Notes: a model not told the origin generated them from the letters alone. A stretch of DNA of 64,000 nucleotides from Gonocerus acuteangulatus (GCA_946811695.1 OX328132.1:55032909-55096908), one strand, 5' to 3'; counted from the stretch's first letter, positions 11,011 to 21,235 are shown. A program made the numbers and translations.

Positions 11011-11562
11011 ACAGATGGGTCTTGATACGGGGAGAATCATAGGCTAGGTTAAATTGTCTATCAGCTGTCTGTTTGTTCCTTATACAAATACACACCGTTT
11101 GACCGATTTTGACAAAATTTGACACACATCTCAGTCTTTATCCGGGTAGTGCCATAGGCTAGTCAAAATCGTCTATCAGCTGTCTGTCTGCATGTTTGTT
11201 CCTTACACAAATTCACACCATTTGACCGATTTTGACCAAACTTGGCACACAGGTAGGCCTTGGTCCGGGGAATGCACTAGGCTAGGTAAAAAAGGTCTTT
11301 CAGCTGTCTGTCTGTATGTTTGTTCCTTATACAAATTCACACCGTTTGGCCTATTTTGACCAAACTTGGCACGCAGGTAGGTCTTGATACGGGAGTGTCA
11401 TATTACCTATGACGTTTTCTACTTCTTGTTCCATCGAAATGCCATCATTCCTTCTGAAACCCATCATGTGGGGTATCAAATGAATCGTCTTGGTAAGGAG
11501 AACCTATATTTGATGTTTTAAAAAACATTTCGACGCATCTTAAAAACAGTTGTGACTTCTTT
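11011..11562. repeat. Minisatellite of about 115-124 bp, and the repeated flank
   Basis: CAGCTGTCTGT begins units at 11062, 11177 and 11301; each continues with TTTGTTCCTTA...CAAATTCACACC...GACCGATTTTGACC and AAACTTGGCACACAGGTAGG. With the pre-insertion unit at 9740, removing the hAT element and one target copy leaves 123 bases between starts, matching the array. A block at 11445-11540 duplicates 9622-9712. Confidence 0.85.
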
Positions 11563-11563
11563 C

Positions 11564-11872
11564 TTAAATGTAGTAAATAAAGTCGTAGGGGTTCACTGCA
11601 TAATATACTTGAAAGCAGATACTAAGTTTTTCAAAGTCATCTAAATTACAATGTTTAGGATCACAAACCCAAAATGTATCGTCTTTGTTCTTATCTTTTT
11701 CTTGAAGGCCTTCTGCACTTTCCCTATTGTGATCTTTATCCTCAGGATAAGGTTCCTGTGTTTTACAGTGTAATAGTTTAGTTAAGAGAGCAATCAATTT
11801 GTCCTCTAAAGTAATGTCATTTGAAATAGCTTCTAACTTTTCTAGTCTAGTGATTAGATGTATGTAGGTTGA
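11564..11872 (-). CDS. Unrecognised open frame, possible terminal exon or element ORF
   Basis: About 102 codons stay open from a stop at 11873-11875 down to the stop at 11564. There is no ATG at the N-terminal edge, so if real it is an internal or terminal exon, or a truncated element ORF. The composition looks protein-like: a Lys/Leu-rich start with LEKLEAIS and LIALLTKLLHCK, an acidic and charged middle (PEDKDHNRESAEGLQEKDK), then DDTFWVCDPKHCNLDDFEK and a hydrophobic end (VYYAVNPYDFIYYI). No domain is recognised. It lies between a decayed repeat and the 12-kb palindrome. It could be a fragment of a retroelement or DNA-transposon protein. Function unknown. Confidence 0.3.
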   Translation of the reverse strand, partial: STYIHLITRLEKLEAISNDITLEDKLIALLTKLLHCKTQEPYPEDKDHNRESAEGLQEKDKNKDDTFWVCDPKHCNLDDFEKLSICFQVYYAVNPYDFIYYI

Positions 11873-12000
11873 TTATTGGTATCAAATATCAAGCAGTATG
11901 GAGAACCTTATGCAGAAAGACCCTGGTTTTATATGAAGTACAAAAGCCAGTAGGTATGCGGCAACTAAATTCTATTTAATACTTAGAAAAAAGTAATGAG

Positions 12001-12739
12001 ATCCCCAAAAAAACATAAATGTGAAATAGAGGCCAAGTTCCTGCCCCCACAAAGAAACACTCCCTTCCTCAAAAATATCCCCTCCTAAAACCCCCCAAAA
12101 ACGCCTTACCATTCTACACTCCAAAAAAGTAGTATGGGTTGGTGTATTAATTCAACCAAAAATATTTGCCAATACAAGAGATGATACAAGAAAGAAATGG
12201 CCAAGTTCATTACTTGGAAGACCTCATAGTTACTTACTAAGAACAGTAAAGACACTTCAACTGACCTTTAAAAACAACAATAAAAATACTTATATCCAGT
12301 TACTAAAATATCACTTTCCTCAACCAGGTATATTCTTAAACTTGGCAATGTTTTTTTTGTGCCGAAATTATATTTAGATTAAAACTAAACATTGCCAAGT
12401 TTAAGAATATACCTGGTTGAGGAAAGTGATATTTTAGTAACTGGATATAAGTATTTTTATTGTTGTTTTTAAAGGTCAGTTGAAGTGTCTTTACTGTTCT
12501 TAGTAAGTAACTATGAGGTCTTCCAAGTAATGAACTTGGCCATTTCTTTCTTGTATCATCTCTTGTATTGGCAAATATTTTTGGTTGAATTAATACACCA
12601 ACCCATACTACTTTTTTGGAGTGTAGAATGGTAAGGCGTTTTTGGGGGGTTTTAGGAGGGGATATTTTTGAGGAAGGGAGTGTTTCTTTGTGGGGGCAGG
12701 AACTTGGCCTCTATTTCACATTTATGTTTTTTTGGGGAT
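12001..12739. repeat. Perfect inverted repeat, 353-bp arms with 33-base spacer
   Basis: 12001-12353 is the exact reverse complement of 12387-12739; I compared the arms line by line and found no mismatch. The spacer is 12354-12386. Pairing stops abruptly on both sides (12000 and 12740 do not pair). No target duplication is evident and no coding frame is convincing. It could be a recent fold-back element, a hairpin-RNA source, or an assembly or template-switch artefact. Confidence 0.97.
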
Positions 12740-13125
12740 TAAAATTTACGCAAATTCGTTGTTTTAGCGCTATTCCTTCCAGCCTTCATAGGGAGGAAAC
12801 CCACTTATAAGGTTGAACTCATGACGCAATCCGGAAGTGCCGACTTGAAAATTTCAAGTTTCAGACCCCATAGATCACGAATTTAGCTGGCATTAAAATG
12901 GACGGATCTTAAGGGGTAGTACTACCTTTTAATTTCTTTTTATAGTTCATTTTTTTATGGACTAACATTCTTTCTTAACTAATCAAAAATTATATCCAAG
13001 AGTGTTAATGTGTAGAAATGTTTGGTGAAATGGATGTTGATTTAAAGATAATTTTTTGAGCGAGTTTCTATTGCTCCCTTTTTAATTGTTAAGTTCTTTT
13101 TGTTCTCCTTCAATACATTTCAAAG
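12740..13125. other. Non-coding stretch
   Basis: No gene or element recognised between the palindrome and the next dispersed repeat. Confidence 0.4.
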
Positions 13126-13395
13126 TCAAAACTCATCTTTCTATCTTTATTACGAGAAAATTTGAAAAAAAATTAAATAGGAAAAAAATGAACATTTCAG
13201 AACATTCAACTTTAAAATCGTTTTCTCAAAAGTATGTTTTTCAAATCGGGTGATACTCTGGCGTCTTCAATTTTTGCCCTTTCAACTACAATTTGTAACT
13301 GCAGCTTCCTAATGATATTTGCTAGTGAAGTACGTAGGAAGTTTTTGATGCATTGAATTATAACGATTTTATGACCGAATTTTGACGGGTTTTTT
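13126..13395. repeat. Dispersed repeat B (copy 1)
   Basis: Shares a diverged but collinear sequence with 38630-38880: TTTAAA.T..TTTTCTCAAAA.TATGTTTTTCAAA, then CTGCAGCTTCCTAAT.ATATTT, then TTGAATTATAA. Probably a decayed DNA element. Confidence 0.6.
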
Positions 13396-13650
13396 TTGTG
13401 GTTTAGCAGTAGTAGTATCGTTTTTGAGGATAATCAACTCTTCCTTGAGTCTTTACGCCCCAGTAGTGTTTATTTACATGTTTACACAACGTACCCCTAC
13501 ATTTGCATATTTACATTTCATTTACAACTATTTGCGCGTGAACGCTGTTTACATTGTTTTTGCTTTTATTTTATTTTTTATAAATAAAGAAAATGGCTTT
13601 GATTTTGATTGCACAAGGTAGTATTACCCATTTTAATGTAATTCGGTCCA
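13396..13650. other. Non-coding stretch with chance open frames
   Basis: Two overlapping forward frames (13382-13621 and 13396-13587) are hydrophobic, T-rich and mutually exclusive; no domain is recognisable. Confidence 0.4.
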
Positions 13651-14165
13651 AAAATACTTTTTGTGATTCAAAATTTCGAGCGCGTTAATCAGCAGAATCC
13701 GTCCGCTAGAATTTTCTTGGGATTGTCGAAGAACTCTTATGTATGTCCAAACTGGTTGGGAAATCGTAGTAAATATCTAATCTACTCGAAAACTTTTTTC
13801 ATTTTCGGTAGAGGGATCCCAGTCTCCTAAAAATCCATGCTGAGTATTTCCACCTTAGGACACTCCCAGGATTCTGTTGTGGCTTCGCTTTGAAATTTCA
13901 TTTTACGTGTTTATACCTGTTACTAAATTCTCTAGAAATAAGGCTCCGAAATAATTTTCGATGGGGTGTGTCAATCAGACAAATAAGTACATAAAAATAC
14001 GAAATTTTACTTTTGTTCATTGGAAAGGAGTTTGTTTAGGTTTTCCTCAGTCTTTAATTGGTTTTTGTTAGTATATATTTTTCAAGAAAGATAAAAAGCT
14101 ATTAATAAATGCTTCTATTCATTTACTTGTGGCACTAGTGATATGAATAGAAACGCGGGAATTTT
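13651..14165. repeat. Dispersed repeat R (copy 1)
   Basis: Contains the GTTAATCAGCAGAATCCG motif (13683-13702), then AACTGGTTGGGAAATCGTAG, and GCTTCGCTTTGAAATTTC near 13883. The same order recurs around 50675-52210; its latter half resembles 15270-15720. No coding frame; class unknown. Confidence 0.55.
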
Positions 14166-15269
14166 TATTTCGTTTATTAGGTGCCTACGAATGTTCTTAA
14201 TTTTTTTAGACTTTACTATGCATATAGAAATTTTTTAATGCCAAAAAATGGCGGCTGTACTATTAGGACGGTTAAAGCCGATTACGTTACTCCGGGATTG
14301 CGCCTGATCCAGGGAAAAGAAAATATACAAAAATTTCAAAATCGTACTTGCCTGCTCATGAAAAATATCTTTTCTTGTATTTTATCAACCACAAACTCTA
14401 TCATTTATATATCTTAGTTCTGATGAAATTAGGAATTATACTCCCTAAAAATCGCTTAAACAAGATCAGATAATATTAATTCATGTAAGAACGAAATTAT
14501 TTTTAGTTAAATTAAAATTTTCACAATAGTGTACTGGTAAAACAACATTTAATTATAAGAAGATATCCAGTGTGACGTACGAGGTGAGGCCAACGCGGCT
14601 AGGGATGGGACAAAAACATGCTCCACTATAGCGAATACTTAATTAAGCTATTGAGAATTAATTCAGAGATAATGAAGCCATTCTCTGCCGGCCATGTATC
14701 CATCCAGGCACCGCCATGATACATATAATTAATCGGCAGTCGCCATATAAAGTGCCAAGAATCCTTCAATCAGGGAGCTATATGGAATTATATTCTAATT
14801 GCTCAGAGAATGTAGAGTTGATCCAGGATCTTTCTGCTTCGGAGACAATAAGTAGGGTAGAAAGCAGAGTCATCTATATTAATGAAATTCGTTAGTATAA
14901 ATATATATATAATATACGCTTACGTTTTCGAGTGCATATGCTTGCGTCTTATAGGTTTCTTAACATAGAAATACCAATGAAGCCATTTTAAGGCAATATC
15001 TGAAACCGTTTTTGGGAAAAGTGGAAACAATATTTTTATAATTCATTTTGGGTTGGGTACTATTAAGCGTGGAATGAAATGATTTCTATATGTTTGAAAT
15101 TCATCTTAACTAAGATTTTTAAATTTTGGTTACATTTTGACTTAAGAAAATATACGAAAAAAATATTTTATGAACCCAGAACATGAGACATGAAAGGTTT
15201 TAGGATCTTCTTATATTTTCCTAAATATCTTCAAAACGATTAAGAAGGTGGTAAGTGGAAGGTGACTAC
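14166..15269. other. Non-coding stretch
   Basis: No element recognised. 14640-14900 is more complex in composition than its surroundings and contains several TAATT/ATTA cores. A forward frame at 14181-14417 has no domain. Confidence 0.35.
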
Positions 15270-15725
15270 TTTAAAGCTTCCTTAAGTCTCTACTTAAAAG
15301 TTTCTATAGGAATTTTAGGTGGTACTACGTCAATCGGAGAAATAAGTGTCAGCAAATTTTGAAAGTGTTAATTTTTTTTCTTTTGAACGTATTTTTTTTT
15401 GTATTTGTTTAACTCACTATTTAATTACTTGTTTTTTTTTGTTTATAAGTTCATCAGTAAAATTAGTATTTTAGTAACAAAAGGTAATAAACATTATGAA
15501 CTTACTGGTAATAGTGTTTTCGTAGAGCGAACGTTGAGAAGGCGGGGAGTCATTTCCGCTTAGGGTACTGTCAGTTTCCTGTTGTGGCATCTTAAACTTC
15601 CTTCTCTTTGAGATTTTATGTTATATTTTTAACAAATGATCAAACTATTCCAATAATTGCTTCTATTCCTTTAGTAATGGAACTAGGGATGCAAGGGGGG
15701 ATATTCCTGCGAGTCGGACTTTTTA
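15270..15725. repeat. Dispersed repeat R, diverged second half (copy 2)
   Basis: GTCAATCGGAGAAATAAGTG, CCTGTTGTGGCATCTTAAAC and ATTGCTTCTATTCCTTTAGT here parallel GTCAATCAGACAAATAAGT, TCTGTTGTGGCTTCGCTTTG and ATGCTTCTATTCATTTACTT near 13870-14125 (the order is partly rearranged). Confidence 0.45.
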
Positions 15726-16238
15726 CAAAGATCAATTAAATTTTTCAAATAGAACTTAAATATCAATTTCATCAAAGATATTTTTCTTTTATGAGATCAC
15801 CTAAATATACATGATATTAGTTTTATTTATTTATTTTGTCTTTTTTTGCACTTGATTTCAAATTAAATTATGAAATTGTGAGATAATTTCAGTGCTGAGT
15901 GTATCGTTGAAAACTATCGTGAGATTTGGCAGATTGCAGAATTGTTTTTCTAAGAGTAGTGATTTTCAATCACTAAGAAGACGTTTTTATTAATAATAAC
16001 TTTTCGAACAGTTATTTCGGATTGAAGAACACATTCCTGAAAGTGGTTACGTTGAAAAATAATGTAAACAGTCGGAGAAAATTGGGGGGCGGGGTTTCTA
16101 AAGAAAAACAAAAAGAAAACAGTATTTTCTAGATAATCATTAGAACGACATATGTCTGAAACAAGAACAGATAGAAAAATGTGGTTGGCAGCATTTAACT
16201 TTTAAATGTTGTCATCAACTTGCGATATACCCTTCATA
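15726..16238. other. Non-coding AT-rich stretch
   Basis: No gene or element recognised. Confidence 0.4.

Positions 16239-16278
<40 letters not shown>
16239..16278. repeat. (TA)n microsatellite
   Basis: TA run on the 3' side of the SINE-B copy. Confidence 0.9.
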
Positions 16279-16281
<3 letters not shown>

Positions 16282-16625
16282 AATCAGTCCCGTAACAGGC
16301 CACAAGGGCCCAGAGGGGCAGATACTGTAGAGGTATCTGATTCATGACCATACGGCACACTAGGGAGATAGTGTGGTCAGTACTATGCTCCGGCCGCCTG
16401 ATTTTCCCCTTGGCTGCTTCGACTGCTAGAGTCATTAGCACCCAAGGTACCCATTATTAATTAAATTAATTAAAGGCTGGGTGAGCCTAGGGACGATCTG
16501 GGACCCCAAATCCAACCCTCGAACGGCAGCACTAGAAGAAAAAATCTTTAGTGCGCGCTCGGGTTTTGAACCTGGTCCTCCTGTTCATTAGTCGAGTGCT
16601 CTACCACTGAGCTAACCTCGTCCCC
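16279..16625 (-). mobile_element. SINE-B, tRNA-derived, complete-looking copy
   Basis: Read on the minus strand it starts GGGGACGAGGTTAGCTCAGT, a strong A box, followed 40 bases later by a B box (GGTTCAAAACCC), so an RNA polymerase III promoter of tRNA type. A body of about 270 bases follows, including TTAATTAATAATGGGTACC and CTAGTGTGCCGTATGGTCAT, ending CCTGTTACGGG. A second copy at 63627-63953 aligns through the same blocks. It is flanked by (TA)n on both sides. Confidence 0.85.
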
Positions 16626-16662
16626 ATATATATATATATATATATATAATATATATATATAC
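16626..16662. repeat. (TA)n microsatellite
   Basis: TA run with one slippage, immediately next to the SINE-B head. Confidence 0.9.
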
Positions 16663-16746
16663 TTTTTTTATTTCACGTTATTTTAAAATAACAAACCTAA
16701 AAACGTTAAAAAATATGATCTTCAAAAATACTATATTTTATTAAAA

Positions 16747-16874
16747 AGGTCAAGCTACTGACAGCCGAGTCCACCAACCGGGACACCGTATTTTTTGGCA
16801 AAATTAGCACGAGAAAATCATAGACTTAACGGATTAAACGCGTTTGGTTGGTAATGGGACTAACACGCCCATAG
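16747..16874. repeat. Variant of dispersed repeat R motif
   Basis: TCAAGCTACTGACAGCCGAG then TCCACCAACC resembles the motif TCAAGTTCGTTAAACAGCAG / AATCCACCAACC at 6882. It leads directly into the 22-bp minisatellite. Confidence 0.4.
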
Positions 16875-17049
16875 CCTTTGATGAATGATTCCAAAACCCC
16901 AGTTTAAGACTCCACCAACCTCTGACGAGCTCTCCTAAAACCTCCGACTAACGTTCCTCAGACCTCACACAGACGCTCTTTAAACCTCCAACTAACACTC
17001 CCCAAACCATTGATCAACACTCCACAAACGCCCGATCAACTCCACAAAA
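16875..17049. repeat. 22-bp minisatellite, eight diverged units
   Basis: Successive 22-base units start at 16875: CCTTTGATGAATGATTCC.., CCCCAGTTTAAGACTCC.., CCTCTGACGAGCTCTCC.., CCTCCGACTAACGTTCC.., CCTCACACAGACGCTC.., CCTCCAACTAACACTCC.., CCATTGATCAACACTCC.., then a 21-base unit. All end in AAA or a similar purine run. Divergence is high but the period is exact. Confidence 0.75.
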
Positions 17050-17548
17050 CTCCGCCGTCCAAATCTTCAGATATTCCTCGCCGTATATTAGACAGCGTTG
17101 AGACAACGCGTTGAGAGAAGAGTTGAACAATGGGGCCGGGATTGTGCACGCCAGGCCTGACGAGTTTGGTCCAGAGGACATTTGCTTCACATGCAGTGCT
17201 TCGCGGCCTTCAGGTTTATTAACTTATCCCGTGTGTGTGCTAAGCCCTCAAAATCAAATTTAGGCAATTTATTTTCGTAAATGTTAATGAAGTGTCATAA
17301 TGTTCCCCAGCACCTGATCATCTACATTGGACTTGAATGACTTTCCTTGGAAGAGGTAATCTACAATGTACTAAACTTACGTTCCCTAGCACTGGGTCAT
17401 GTTCATTGAACTAGAATAACTTTAGCATTAGGAAATCTTACCATTGTTCATTTACCAAATAATTATCCCAAGAAAAATATTATTAAGCTGAAAATATTTT
17501 TCAAGCAGAATAAACTAGAATTATCATAAGCTATAAAAATTAAGAATT
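17050..17548. other. Non-coding stretch
   Basis: No gene or repeat recognised. Confidence 0.4.
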
Positions 17549-17880
17549 TTATGAAAATACAATCTTCTGTCCTAAGTTAACTCTTTTTGGTGATCGGTAA
17601 TCGCGGCACATCGCCCTTCTACACAAAGAGCATAGCGTCTTTGTCTTCCTGTCATCCTTTCTGTCACTAAAAGAACATCTCACGGGTTTATCCAAGGTTA
17701 CGATTGATGTTGAAGGTCCATCAGGTGTTGAATTATATCCCAAAACAACAAGCATCAGTGTCTTCAGTGGTTTTGGTATGTACTCCAGTTGGGCATTAAC
17801 TGCCACTTGAGCTTTCACCAGTTGGTAGCTCAAATCAAAGAAAAAATCTTTTCTGGGCAGTTTTCAGGCCATTTTGTAAC
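17549..17880 (-). pseudogene. piggyBac transposase C-terminal fragment
   Basis: About 94 residues read without a stop. They begin with YQLVKAQVAVNAQ, which parallels the end of the DDE domain of piggyBac transposases. They finish with a Cys-rich stretch, RKDDRKTKTLCSLCRRAMC, whose RKxDRKTKxxCxxC spacing is the usual C-terminal zinc-binding tail of this family. One expected Cys/His position (RCSFSDRK) has lost the second ligand, and no catalytic Asp block is visible upstream, so the copy is broken. Remnants of the frame continue to about 17880. Two other piggyBac relics (24732-25056 and 57639-58758) are in the window but are not parts of the same copy. Confidence 0.75.
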
Positions 17881-18644
17881 TTGAAAAGCCGGAACATAAA
17901 AGTTATCGACCCGTGAAGATTTATCGGATGAGCGAAAATTTATCCGTTAACTATACCGTGGGCTAAAAATTGCCCCATACACAACTTGCGACCTCATGCA
18001 GCAATTAGCCTTTGTTTATGTTAGATTATAACAGATAATGTACTTTCGAGTATTTAGGGAAAAAGACGGAGTCTCTGTGATTTACAAAAATTAAGAATCA
18101 CGTCATAGAAAGAAGTGTGTTTTTTTTTCATCCCACGGTGTCAATCCAGCGTTAAGAAAACACAGCAGAAGTAGAGCTATGGTTCAGAAGACAAGGTAGA
18201 AGGAGTTATGCCTGGATTCCGCTAGATCGCTCCACGGGCACTATCGTACCGCTAACGAAGCAGCCGCCTTTTCTGATGCCATCAGTCCCGTAATATTTTG
18301 GTTTTTAAATTTATTTTTTTTGGTTCATTTGATCTTCATAAAAATACGACATTGTATTTATTTTTTCATTGAATAAAAAAAAAAAAAAACGTCATTACTC
18401 TATGAAAGCATTTACCAACCAGGCGTGTAGTTGCACGGTTGATTATATGAAATAACCAATAATGTTGGCCATAAAAAAGTATTAAATCTAAAAATATTAT
18501 CAAAACCTTTTCTCCATATGTCATTAAAAAAATATTCATATTATAATATAATAAAGTAAAGGTGTTCATATATAAAGTGGATGATCAAAAAACCCGGAAT
18601 CAATTATTTTGGAATTCACATTTCAAATTCAGTAGTGAGTCAGG

Positions 18645-18648
<4 letters not shown>
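17881..18648. other. Non-coding stretch
   Basis: A short A run near 18376. No gene recognised; the minus-strand frame 18366-18569 is low complexity. Confidence 0.4.

Positions 18649-18711
<63 letters not shown>
18649..18711. repeat. (TA)n microsatellite
   Basis: Pure TA run of about 62 bases. Confidence 0.95.
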
Positions 18712-18713
<2 letters not shown>

Positions 18714-18804
18714 TTGGATATAAGTTTTTACAGTTTTGGTACTCGATTACATCAAAAATTGTTCGGGGGATTTGAAATTCATCCAATATTTTTGTTACCT
18801 CACA

Positions 18805-18810
<6 letters not shown>

Positions 18811-18836
<26 letters not shown>

Positions 18837-19007
18837 GGCGCATCAACTATTTGGCTATTAGCGCCGGGCTATCTACAGGTTGCCACCCTTTTCTAATGCC
18901 AACAGCACGTGGTCGGTCACCCATTCAGGTACCGACCACGCCCGACGTTGCTTAACTTCGGTGATCTACGAGAACCGGTGTATTCAACGTGGCTATGGCC
19001 GTTGGCC
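18811..19007 (-). mobile_element. 5S rRNA-derived SINE with SINE-A tail
   Basis: On the minus strand the head (19006 down to 18898) reads as 5S rRNA: GCCATAGCCACGTTGAATAC, ACCGGTTCTCGTAGATCACC, GAAGTTAAGCAACGTCGGGC and GAATGGGTGACC. These include the internal A-box and C-box control elements. Compared with a full 5S gene, about ten bases are missing after GGGTGACC, so this is not a functional 5S gene. After a short linker the copy has the same tail hairpin as SINE-A (CGGCGCTAATAGCC...GATGCGCCG) and ends in an A tract (T run 18811-18834 on +). Confidence 0.9.
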
Positions 19008-19670
19008 ATTTTACTTATTGAGTGCAATTAAAATTTTAAAAATGATCAGGCTAAAAACTATTCAAAACACAGCAAGAAATGAACAAAATGAACTAAAGGA
19101 ACAAATTACAATAGCATAATAAGTAAAACAGAATAAAAGAAAGCAAAAAGAACAATAAAATTAAATATGAACAAATGAAATGTAGTGGACTTTCCTGGTT
19201 AAATACTAATAACATGTTTTAATTGTAATAGGCATTTAATCCTTCATTGATATATCAAGACGCTTAGCAAATTCTCTTAATGCTCCACTATGACAGATAA
19301 ACTGCTGCCCGAATTCCTATATGTTTGATTAATGTTGTCTTTAGTTTCTGTGTTAATATTTGACAGTAGTAAAGCAAGTGTTTCATGCTTATTCCGTATG
19401 ATTATCCCATGGAACAATGTTTCTGTTGGTTATTCTGACAGTCATATCCTTTGACAACTTTTTATATTTAAAAATCAGTCATAGTATGTTTTATAGTTAG
19501 GTATTTTTTAATTCACGGTATCTATAGTTTTATGTATTGGTAAAATACATAAACCGCCTTTGTTGGTATTTGTCCAGCGGATTTCCCAAGTTTTTTATTT
19601 TTATGTATATAATGATTATTCACGTATGGGCGGATAGAACTACAGGAAATACAATTAACGCTGTTTTGGC

Positions 19671-19677
<7 letters not shown>
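19008..19677. other. Non-coding stretch
   Basis: A forward open frame 18880-19119 partly overlaps the SINE and is not a gene. Nothing else recognised. Confidence 0.4.
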
Positions 19678-19715
<38 letters not shown>

Positions 19716-19718
<3 letters not shown>

Positions 19719-20195
19719 CCTGTACGATGCAGCAACTGTTCAAATCAAAGCCTGCAATGAATTGTCCGAAGAAATAAATGTAACCTCTGGTCTGTTGCAG
19801 GGGGAAAGTTTAAGTCCATACCTCTTTATTATATTCATAGCAGATATAATTGATTTTTTCAATGCTACTTCTGGCAGATGACATTGCATTTCTAAGTGAT
19901 TCATGGCATAGTACACAAAAGAAACTAAAATTATTAGAGACATATTGCTCCCAAAATTCATTAATTTTAAATCCTGAGAAATCAAAAGTTCTAGTTTTTC
20001 ACAAATCACCAAAAACAAAACAACCGAAACCATTATATTGCAATAAAAAACAGCTTGAATACACAAAGACATATATCTATTTAGGAGTGCCATTCTCGTC
20101 TTCTGGAAAATTCACTAAGGCTGTGGAACACTTTGTTGAGAGATCTAATGTTGCAGGTGCAAAGGTTAGAGATCCTTGGAAGAGGCAGAAGTGAT
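19716..20195 (+). pseudogene. Reverse transcriptase fragment (palm motifs) of a LINE
   Basis: The first frame (to 19881) carries the G-x-LQGESLSPYLF block (palm motif B) and ADIIDFF. After a deletion and frame change near 19862 a second frame (19850-20194) gives LLLADDIAFLSDS (motif C, ADD catalytic pair), LETYCSQNSLILNPEKSKVL and YLGVPFSSSGKF. This order is that of a non-LTR reverse transcriptase. About 20 residues expected between motifs B and C are missing at the junction. Beyond 20195, SSTLLYAAEIWG and further matching pieces continue with stops, so the protein is dead. Overlapping minus-strand frames are shadows. Confidence 0.8.
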
Positions 20196-21167
20196 GCATG
20201 GCAAAAAAAAAATATGACTATTTCAATCAATGGTCTCTTCTACACTACTGTATGCCGCAGAAATCTGGGGTCCAAAATACTTAGAAGCTATTGAGGTTGC
20301 ACAAACCACATTCTTTAAATATCTCTGGCCAAGATGCACACTTAATTACATAGTGAGGTATTAAATTAGTTATTTTAGAAAATAGGGAGCCAAATGAATT
20401 AAATTGGATCGCTCAAATAAAACTTTTTGCAGCTTCGAATTTTGTGGAAGAGTATTTTACCGATCTAAATAATCCTCAAAGGTTGCTTGCCAACCGAAAT
20501 AATATAATACTAAAAGCCAGAAATAATTTATTATCTAGAGATATTGACCGGGCGCTTAACTCAAAATACTATCCAGTTTAATCAGTAATTTCTCACATCC
20601 AGAACCAGCCAACTATCTTCAATTTAATCGGTATTGAAAAGACAAGGGCCATAACCCAATTGAGAGTCTGCAATAGTGAATATACAAGAATATCCCTTAA
20701 AAATAAAACCATCATCATAAAATCTGATGAAATATGACAGTTGTGTAATAGATTCATTTATAATAGTTTGAAGCACCTAATGCTGTACTGCCAAACGCAT
20801 AAAATTCAAAGGCAACAATATTTAACTTCATACATAAATATCACAGGGACGAATTATCACTAGAAAATGTGCTAAATATTTACAGTACTGTAAAGCTAAA
20901 TAATATATTTTTATTCTTAAAGAGTGTACTATAATTATTTTATTTACTTTCACATTTATTGTACATAGGTATATTCATATTTTTTAGATTATATTATTCA
21001 AGCTTTATTTTTATTTCTAATTTATTATAGTAGGTAGTATTATTCTTTATTTTAGACATTGTATTACTATTAGCATTATTAGGATTACTTAAATATTAAA
21101 ACCACTAACACAAAATGGCCAGATCCTTGGCAATGTCAATGTACTTGTGCCAAAATTATAAAAAAAA

Positions 21168-21172
<5 letters not shown>

Positions 21173-21231
<59 letters not shown>
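21173..21231. repeat. (TA)n microsatellite
   Basis: TA run of about 58 bases at the 3' end of the decayed LINE; possibly its expanded tail. Confidence 0.95.

Positions 21232-21232
<1 letters not shown>

Positions 21233-21235
<3 letters not shown>

Larger units (their letters stand above)
19678..21232 (+). mobile_element. Decayed, 5'-truncated LINE flanked by (TA)n
   Basis: Between a (TA)n tract at 19678-19714 and another at about 21172-21231 lies a single decayed non-LTR retrotransposon: reverse transcriptase middle and end (19716-20195), a thumb and C-terminal region with many stops (20220-20600), a degenerate C-x2-C...H...C knuckle (about 20730-20800), and an AT-rich 3' UTR ending near GTGCCAAAATTATAAAAAAA before the (TA)n. 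The clade is uncertain. Confidence 0.7.

Noticed and set aside
12616..12810. 64-codon open frame in the right palindrome arm
   Set aside because: It starts in the arm and runs past its end, and shows no domain or conservation argument.
16202..16441. 79-codon minus-strand frame at 16.2-16.4 kb
   Set aside because: It lies inside SINE-B and the adjoining (TA)n tract.
18898..19006. Functional 5S rRNA gene
   Set aside because: About ten bases are missing near the 3' end and the copy is fused to a SINE tail and A tract, with no terminator T run at the right place.
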